Source of the DNA: Steinernema hermaphroditum
Taxonomy: Eukaryota; Nematoda; Chromadorea; Rhabditida; Steinernematidae
Direction: 5' to 3'
Assembly (NCBI GenBank): GCA_030435675.1
Contig: CM059625.1
Span: 14,508,001 to 14,572,000 of the forward strand
DNA: 64,000 nt
Shown piece after piece: positions 56,601 through 64,000 of this stretch. A program made the position numbers and the translations under genes. Within the stretch, counting starts at the first letter, position 1; each line of letters starts with the position of its first letter. Below the pieces are notes generated by a model, which saw only the letters and a list, made by a program, of their open reading frames with translations, did no database searches and was not told the origin of the DNA.

Positions 56601-56854
56601 TCCGAGAAGCTCATTGTGACCCAACCCGCCACCGTCTATTGCGATGCTGCTGAAGGCACGGCCTTGTCCACGGTGCTCAACAAGTTCCAAGAAACCATTT
56701 CTAGCGCAACAGGAACCTCCGTTGTAGTAGGCCGCTTGCCCGCTGGAGTGTTTGCGCTGATTTACCTTCAATATCAAATAATGAAGGAGGCGATAAAGGT
56801 AAGACCCCTCATACACCTTATTCATTTATTTACTTTCAGATCGCGTTGGTTTAA
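53644..56854 (+). pseudogene. Cytosolic isoleucyl-tRNA synthetase pseudogene, introns retained
   Basis: Order and content follow the eukaryotic cytosolic IleRS over its whole length. There is an N-terminal exon (VPDKIEFSVEENKIWKLW), a degraded HIGH site (RPHHGHIL), NGRYVERRF, then ESIWWVF, TSPWTLPSNFALCVN, the editing-domain edge TDFAGHYVKDADKS, the KMSKS site as KKMSRSERNYPDP, the anticodon-binding region and the C-terminal EGLAREIINRIQRLRKSEKL. It ends at 56852-56854. Introns with normal sites remain (for example at about 53755-53798 and 55528-55572), so this is a duplicated, not processed, copy. Damage includes a frameshift after FVWDS, TGA at the Trp of the ...CSTQ-RETV segment, TAG at the Trp of V-TTSPWTL, loss of part of the editing domain, and a missing ~100-residue stretch before DQTR. 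Family role: charging tRNA-Ile. This copy cannot do so. The last third is best preserved. Confidence 0.88.
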
Positions 56855-57291
56855 TCGTGACCCCTAGCAACGTTAACAATAATACATCTTATTTACTCTG
56901 TTTCCTGCAAAAAAAAGGAACAACAATCAGTGTCATGTCTCGGTTGGCGGCATAGAGCGACAATAGAAATATATCCGTTTTCGTAACTATTAAATAAATA
57001 ACACAATTAATCGTTCTTGAATACCAAGTTGAAGAAGAATAGTGGGAAGAGAGAAGTTTGTACACAGGCAATAAAATTAATATGGGTGCATAGATTTTCT
57101 TTCAGATATGGAGACTATAGCAGAGTGAGCAACTTGGAAAAGTAAGGCATTACCGTAGTGAGTGATAGGGGGACACAAGTATGTACACCAAAAAAGGAGC
57201 ATTTACGCACCTAATTTAGATGAATGGACCGGACGGGCAGATAGAATGGCTTGTGACGGGTTGGTAAGTAGGTAGCCAAGTGATTAAGTGA
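56855..57291. other. Convergent intergenic region
   Basis: Between the synthetase pseudogene end and the stop of the minus-strand scaffold gene, so it holds two 3' flanks. AATAAA-like hexamers occur, for example AATAAA at about 56993 and 57072. No gene seen. Confidence 0.5.
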
Positions 57292-60200
57292 TCATACGAG
57301 ACGCTTAACAACGATTTCAACGGTGCTGCTGGCACTTCGCATTCTGTCGACTATGGCCGAGGCGTCGCAGTCAGCGACGTGGTGGCCATCGACCTCCCAG
57401 ACACGGTCTCCAACTCGGAGGGAGCCTTCATCGAAGGCGGGCGAATCGGGTGCAATTGTGCGGATAAAGATGCCGTCAGTTCCAGTTCGTTTAGCCAAGG
57501 AAAGGCCTGAAAGCAGAGATCAATGCTTAGAGCTTGTTTGCTGTGAGATGTGAGATCAAATCAACACATGGCAACATATATGCCACCCGTTTTTAGAGGT
57601 GCTTCTGCTTACCAAGTGATCCTGAAATGGATTTCTCCAACAGCGCCGTAATGGTCTCCTCCCGCTTCTGTACAAAATTGTTTCCCAATCGTTGCAGACT
57701 AAGAACAACAGAGCTGCCACACGACTGCAGTAGATCGATCACTTCTTCATGCGTCAAATTTTCGGTTCTATCGCCATTAACCTATAGTGATCCTATAGCA
57801 TAGTGCTCTGAATGGATCACATACCGCTAGTAGTCGATCATCTCTTTTGATATCTTCGCTTAGCGCCGGCTCCGCAGTAACATTCTTTATAAAGAACTGA
57901 TGATCAATTGAGGCGATTTGAATTCCGAAACTGCCATGCACATTTCGATGAAGTCGCACGGAGAAGATGATGTCTGAGTCGCCTCGACTGTCAGTTACTT
58001 CGTCGGTCCAATCGATGTTGGACTTCTTTGTCGACCAAAATGCGGAGCCTTGTCCTGTTGCCGTCGTCCCATGAGTCGAGCGAGACATATGACCGCTTAT
58101 CCACGAAACGGAATCCATGCGGTCTTCCAGGATAGAGGCTACTTTGGGTTCCATGCTTTCCTTGCTCGGTTCACCTTGATCGTCAACGTCTTCTTCATCG
58201 GAGCCATGAAAGCCGTACATGGCGCTGACGGGAAGGTGGTACTCTCCCCGTTGCACGTCTTCCTCATCGCTCGATTCGTCCACGTTCATTCTAAATGAAA
58301 ACATCACCTTTGAGATCTACATAAAAAGCAGCTTCTCTTTTTTAAGACGCATTTCGATTTACACTGCTTACCTGGAGTTTTTCCGCATATCTGCGATAAT
58401 TGCTTCGCTGTTGAGCACAGGAAGCATATCGCCAATGGCTCCAAAGTCAGAAACGGCCCTCTGTCGTTTGTGAAGTTGTGGTTCAGGCGCTTTCCTCGCT
58501 GCTGGAGGAGTCTTGGCCATTCGAGCGGTTTCGGAAAACGATTGTGGAAGAGCGCTAAGGGTGTTTGCGTTATGAACGTCTCCATTTCGCTTAACATCTG
58601 TGTGTTTCACAGCGTTCATAGCTGTAATCTACGTTATAGCTAATCTCAAATTCAAGGCTTTACCTGGTGATGAATTTCCGTTGACAGGCAATACAGAGGC
58701 AACCGATTCAAGGCGCTGAATTCGGAGAACGACCTTATCGACGCTATCCTTCACTAAACTGACAGCAAAGTGCCGATCTTGTCCCATGAGAGACACTCCG
58801 TTCACGCTCATTAGCCGATCACCAACACACAAACCCTTCAAAATAATTCAAGAGTTAACAAAGGATGTATAGATATTAATAATACCTGCTTCTCTCCAGC
58901 CCCTCCGACTGCCACTGATTTCACGTAGACTCCCTTAACGCCGTTCAGATTTCCGTCAACCAGAGTTAAGCCGAGACCATTCTGAGGATGCTTCTGGAGA
59001 TGCACATCGAGGAGAATGGCATCGTGGTTGAGCCCCTCGATGGTGACGTCTTTTGGAACGGAGGCTTCATCAAGACGATGGGCGAAGCTGTCTATAAAGG
59101 AAAAGATTGATATTGTCGTCACCGTTCCACTATTCTTTATATTCCAGCTAAGAACTCTTTGAACTAAACATACCGCTCATCGTCTCGTTGTTATTGGGCT
59201 CGTTGAACGTCCTATCGTATGTGGGAACACTGACATTTAGTGCCTCCGCAGTAGCGCACTGAGAAGACCTCTTCGAGGAGTGTGACATCTGTCTTTCGAC
59301 GGAAGCCTGTGTGTTGACCTTTGGCTTTCTGTCAGTGACCAGAGTGTTGAACTGCGAATCGACTGCTACATCAATGTCCTTTCCGGTTCGCCCTTCTGGG
59401 CCTAGCGTCGCTTGTATGTGTCTCATCTTAATCATATATCGGTGCTGTGAAGACGAAAATCTGACAAAATAGCTGCTCCTGAAAGGATGAATGTTAAGAA
59501 CTTTTCATGTAGACTTCTTCTACTTTGTATAGTGTTCCGTATAATATATCGACTGGTGCGGTTTCTCGCCGTCATCGTACCACTGAATTACGAATCGTTT
59601 CTTATCGAATTGTAGTGTTTGGATCTTGTGCCACAGATGTTCTTCAACCACATTTCGGATATCGTTCTAAATTTCACATTGCTACGTACAACCACCGCAC
59701 AGTTCTCTTTACCTGATCTTCGCAGACCATAAGGCCTCTGGGCAGAATTCCAATCCACAAGAAGTTTGATAAAAAGCGGTCTGTGTGAGGATTTGAGCCG
59801 GGCTTTTGCCGATAGACTTTATGGAAGTGGGCGCCATAGTCTCGTTCAGTCTGGCAGATTTGGATGAAGCGATGTTCTGAGTCTTGCGATTTCATTCCAG
59901 CGTAGTGTGAGTGAAGTTCAGAGAGGATGTTCTGAAGACGATTCGTCGCTTCGAATGCGTAGAATTTCTGGAATTTATAAGATGTATTTCAGTGATTTGA
60001 TACAGTGATGACAAGCAATCCACGATTTAATTTATCAGTTATTCCTACCTTAGGCAAGTAATGCTCCAACTGGAAGTATTCCAAATTCGGAATCGATGGC
60101 CTGTCGGAGAATTCGGCCTGTAAGGCTAGCGCAGCAAGTTCGAAAACGGTGTCCTTTTTCGGTTGTAACCGGTTGTCCAGAATGTCTTTTCTCAACTGCA

Positions 60201-63200
60201 GGTACAGTTCGTGTGTGGTAACATCGGTTCTATAAGCTGACATTACATCAGCAAACAATAGGCGGCACCTACTTAATGAATTCTAGAGACTGTGGATAGT
60301 ATCTGAAGCGAAGATACAACACAAAAGGCGCTCTTGTCATGGCTTTCCGTTCATTCTTCCATCCTGGTGGTGCGAACTTTTCCAACCGTTGAGGGGCGTC
60401 CAGGAAGATGTGTTCGCCATCTGGAAGGTTTAGGGAATTGAGTATAAATGCTATTCGCCGGTACTCATTTCGTATTACTAGTTTATAATTGAACTCATTC
60501 AACTAATTATCCATACTGCCATATGTAGACCAAGCTCTCCATAATGACGGTTCGATTAGAAATTGAATTTGAAGTGAAATACTTGAAAAAGATAGGACTT
60601 AAGCTTCTCGGATTAGGGGCGTATCTGAGGCCTACTCCCTAGTCCTTTTAGCATGTTTTCGCTAGGTGATTCAAACCAACGTACCGTTGCATATCGACAA
60701 CCCGAAAAGCGCATGCTCATTGAGATTGGCATGAGCAACGACAAGATCGAAAATCTCGCCAGCATGAATATCCGTTTTGCACCTGACCTCCACCTTCTGG
60801 CCGTTGAGCAATTGCACGAGAACTGAGCTTTGTTCAGTGCGATGAAGAGTCATCTTCTTCTAAAACATCGTCATTACACAGCTATATTCATGTTTCATGG
60901 CACAGAACCAACCAAAGCCTTCCGCACCGTTTCCGCCATCACCAACAGCTCCCTCAAAACAGAAAGGGGATCCCTTCCTGTGCCGTTACACAAAGCAAAA
61001 CGCCTGCCCCAACGGTCGCAACCACACGGTCGCTGAATACATTAATGCCAAAACGCAGAGCGACGATGGTGGACGGAACGGCTCGGTTTTGGCAGTTGGA
61101 ATTTCGTGGCCGATTTATGCGTGAAGTAAATACGTACCTTGCGAACGTGTGTCGCTGTCAGACGAATATGTGGACGTGAGCTTTTCTGAACGAATTCAGG
61201 CACGGCGACGGTCTAAAAAGAAGGCAATCACTAGCGTCTTCAATGGCCTTCCGTTCTAGACAATTTGGCTCACAGTGCTAACCCCTGCTGAGATGGTGAA
61301 TGTGAGCCGACCCTACGAGAAAATGGCGATCTGAAGACAGACGTCATTCACTACCCAGAATTGCGTCGTATTTTGTGGTATATGGCGGAACTTAAAAATA
61401 ACGAAATGCAACCACCCATTATTGAGAAGTAGATTTACAGGGTGTAATCAATACAGAATTGTTTCTACTGCTAGCAATGAAAATTAACATCTTTAGTTGA
61501 TCATTTGACCGGACAAATCCAGCTGTTTATAGCAACGTTTTAAGGGTATTTATTATTTGTAATTTAAATTCTGGACCTTATGAAGGAAGAATGAAACATC
61601 GAAAGATTGTCAGGTAATCTTTTGTTCTGTTCCTTCACCGAATCACCCAATTCCAGTAATGTCTTGTTCAGTATTGGGCGCATAATATGGCTTCAATCGA
61701 CATTACGCTCGGTGTTCCAAACGTCGGGTTTAATTAGTGCAGATAATTAGCCAAGCCAGGGCTTCTTAAATTCATCGATCGGAAAATCAATGAGCGAATC
61801 AGTTAATTCGCAAATTGGATAAGTCTTTCGATAAGAAAGAAAGAAAACAAAGGTTATTTAAAAGAACAATTAATTGCATATTAGTGAAGCAGTGCTGTTT
61901 CACGTTCCGCACCCTTACCCACTTCCTTATCATCTGATGCGAAGAAGTGGTCATCGATTATAGTTTCACAAAAAGCGTTCATGACTACTGTCTAAGATAA
62001 CGAAGTCACTATATATTAGGCAGGATATTGTAACCTAGCTGATTTTACTAGGCTTTTGAGCGACTTTTGAGTGTATTCGACTCCTCTTAGTACTAGTTGT
62101 TAAAAATCGATTCACTTACCTTTTTACGGTTCATGGTGCCTCCTTGTCTACTTGACCTTCTACTAATGCGACTGGGAACAAGTGAGTTCTTTCGGTTGAA
62201 CGACGAAGTCGAGTCTGTTACACCTGCAATTTGATTTTACTGCCGCATGCTCTGTGGTCACTCGGTACCATTCTCGCGTTCCTTTTGTTGTTTCGCCAAC
62301 CTTGCAGCGGCGAACGCTTCCTCGATGGTACTCTCCTTCCGACTCTCTTCTCTTTTCAAAGGCGAGGATTTTGGCTGTAACGTGACAGATCGATAATTAG
62401 CGAATAACTGGAACGCGAAATCGGTAACAGAAAGTCGCGAGCGGAATGTTCGGCGCGTGAGCCGGCTCGCCGACAGCTCGCGCGCCATCAACAAACACTT
62501 TGCAACTGACACTGTATGAAAGTGTCAAAAGTTTTTGTAACGAAAGGAAGGCAACTACAACGAGACATACCAGTTCGGCCAATGTGTCTTCAACGGGATG
62601 AGGCTCCGAACGTCGTCGAGCTGATTTTATCACCGGAGTCGACGAGTCCACTTCGTCGTCAAACGGATTCGGAGGCGAATGAGGCGGGCTTGTTTCACCG
62701 TTTTCGAACGGATTTGTGCTCGTTGCTGGAAAATACAGTATTGAGTGGCGTGGAATATGGAAGCAAGGCTGTTGGCGAATATGACTCACTTGTTACTAGG
62801 AAACTAAAAGAAACAGCCGATGACAAATCGTTGATGCGATATGTTTCTAGCCTTTGCGAAATTTGAAATCATCGGCTACCAAGATGGTGCTAATTAATCA
62901 GAAGACATAGAAAAAGATATGACGCATGACATGCCTAACTCTGTTGAATTTCACAGTTCACTTTGAAAACGTCATACCGTTTGTTATGTTTTTGTAAGAT
63001 TTGCTGCGAATAGACCTACGACAGAGGGTGTCCCTATATCAAACTTTTACAAAGGAAAAGATCAAGAACTGGTGAAAAAATTGAAACATTCGCTACCTGG
63101 ATGCGATCCAGATGCTTCACTGGTTTCTGAGATCGGCGAAAGCGGTTCATCCTCATCGACAGGTTGCAGAGCGTTGCTGAGTGGAGTTCGCTGTGGAGTA

Positions 63201-64000
63201 CTTGTTGAGAAAGCAAATTCACTTTGGTTTGGAGGTTCTTCGTATCTAAATAAGGGACAAACTTGTTATTGCAGACTGGCTCTAGTGTCTACCTCTCAGG
63301 TGACGGAGCTTTGACAATATCGTCCTTGAAAGCATCTTTTTCCAACTCATCCTCACTCTCTGCCCTGACGATGGAGAATTCGTTGTCGTCGTACATTCTG
63401 GACGGCGGCGGCGCTTTTCCCATGAGCATTTCCATAGGCTGTATCAGGTGCTTCCTGGTTTTTTCTTTCTCGGGTTGGACTCGATCGAACATTTCTTCGA
63501 AGGAATTCGTTGGGGAATGTGTAATCTCTGCTTTTTTGGTCTTAGACGGGAGAAGCCGTTCCTCTTCTGACTGTTGGTCGCTCGAAGTCGAGGGCACTGA
63601 GTGGGTCCGTTTGTTCGGTTCCTCGTTGTGAGATTCGAAATCAGAATCGTTGTGTGAGGAGAAGCTGCTGGAATGTGTTTTGTGGCGGGCGGGAATCGGC
63701 GGCGCTGGAGCGGCGGATGTTGTCGCAGCCGTCTTGTTTTCTATCGAAGACGATTCACTTAAGGAACTGCACGACAATCGATCATTCTTAAAACAGCGTA
63801 ATTACACAGTTCAAGCTCCGTTTAGTGGACGCTTACCAGATCGTCTTCGTCGCCCATCACCTCCACATAAAGTTCCATGAGCATCGACGGAACGGTCCCA
63901 ACATCTCCGATCTTGTTTCTGGTCATCTGCACCAACTTCTGCAGAGATGGCCGCGAAGACGGGGACTGAACGGTCATCAGGTTGAGAAGGGAGAAGAGAT
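57292..64000 (-). CDS. KIND-FERM-multi-PDZ scaffold protein (PTPN13/FRMPD2-like), 5' truncated by window
   Basis: Eighteen exons in transcription order: 64000(partial)-63837, 63786-63293, 63245-63097, 62725-62571, 62374-62269, 62223-62120, 60859-60685, 60420-60273, 60229-60049, 59967-59713, 59666-59524, 59478-59174, 59091-58886, 58835-58664, 58621-58372, 58290-57825, 57781-57613 and 57506-57292. All phases agree, about 1284 residues. The first exon ends a kinase-C-lobe-like piece (LLNLMTVQSPSSRPSLQKL) typical of a KIND domain. Next comes a long Ser/Pro/Glu-rich linker with NPF motifs (STNPFENG, PPNPFDDE), then a FERM domain (from TLHRTEQSSVLVQLL through the F3 strand FDKKRFVIQWY). Three PDZ domains follow with GLGF-type loops NGLGLTLV, GSFGIQIA and GSLGLSLA; the last ends at the stop. 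Known relatives are submembrane scaffolds binding phosphoinositides and C-terminal peptides at junctions. No phosphatase domain follows, so the layout is closer to FRMPD2 than PTPN13. Confidence 0.88.
60897..61432 (+). pseudogene. Decayed single-exon gene nested in a scaffold-gene intron
   Basis: On the strand opposite to the host gene, within its 1.26-kb intron (62119-60860). ATG 60897 opens a Pro/Lys-rich N-terminus followed by a Cys/His patch (FLCRYTKQNACPNGRNHT). The frame meets TGA at 61122-61124, continues as KYVPCERVSLSDEYVDVSFS to TAG at 61257-61259, then continues after a frameshift. It passes one more TGA near 61289 to DVIHYPELRRILWYMAELKN and a stop at 61430-61432. Composition stays protein-like through all pieces and no introns are needed, which suggests a retrocopy. 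I do not recognise the parent family. The Cys/His spacing is only loosely zinc-finger-like. Confidence 0.6.
61433..62119 (-). other. Remaining intron sequence of the scaffold gene
   Basis: Intronic DNA, AT-rich, between the scaffold-gene exons ending at 62120 and starting at 60859. No further exon with a matching phase was found. Confidence 0.6.

Overview
The window looks like nuclear genomic DNA from a clade V nematode, probably a hookworm-type or other strongylid parasite. The reasons are genes split by many short introns with GT donors and TTTCAG-type acceptors, proteins that read closest to Caenorhabditis-type families (a SQV-1-like UDP-glucuronate decarboxylase, CHK/DUF1679 kinases, LGC-type Cys-loop channels), and abundant Tc1-type and retroelement debris. 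All exon boundaries were read by eye from splice sites and reading phase. Five gene models close exactly in frame from start to stop.

Layout. 1-12.8 kb: AT-rich intergenic DNA with one tandem-type direct repeat and no gene I can support. 12.8-15.3 kb (+): a seven-exon aminergic GPCR. 15.3-17.0 kb: a decayed Tc1-like element with very long inverted arms. 17.1-22.4 kb (-): a Cys-loop ligand-gated ion channel carrying a Thr/Ser-rich N-terminal extension of about 300 residues; a second, nearly intact Tc1-like element (18.65-20.31 kb) sits in one of its introns. 22.8-23.9 kb (-): a small unknown gene. 24.7-26.6 kb (-): UDP-glucuronate decarboxylase. 27.7-30.1 kb (-): a transmembrane-anchored alkaline phosphatase with GATA-type motifs upstream.

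34.6-42.7 kb holds retroelement-derived material: an intact env-like glycoprotein ORF and a retropepsin ORF. Each is preceded by a copy of the same ~240-bp module and followed by a copy of the same ~115-bp hairpin module. The env-like ORF is followed by six perfect UGUANAUA (Pumilio-type) motifs in about 1.1 kb. A small unknown + strand gene lies between the two units. 44.8-49.9 kb is a 52-bp satellite array, about 74 units, interrupted by three copies of a 418-bp cassette. It is followed by a second retropepsin-like ORF whose DSG active-site triad reads EAR, then a CHK-type kinase (51.5-52.8 kb, -), an intron-bearing pseudogene of cytosolic isoleucyl-tRNA synthetase (53.6-56.9 kb, +), and a large KIND-FERM-PDZ scaffold gene (57.3 kb to beyond the right edge, -) with a decayed single-exon gene nested in one intron.

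The host genes are functionally unrelated neighbours, as expected in a nematode chromosome: signalling receptors, proteoglycan sugar supply, brush-border-type phosphatase, junction or polarity scaffold. The accessory material, especially the modular P-ORF-T units and the structured satellite, is the least ordinary part of the window.
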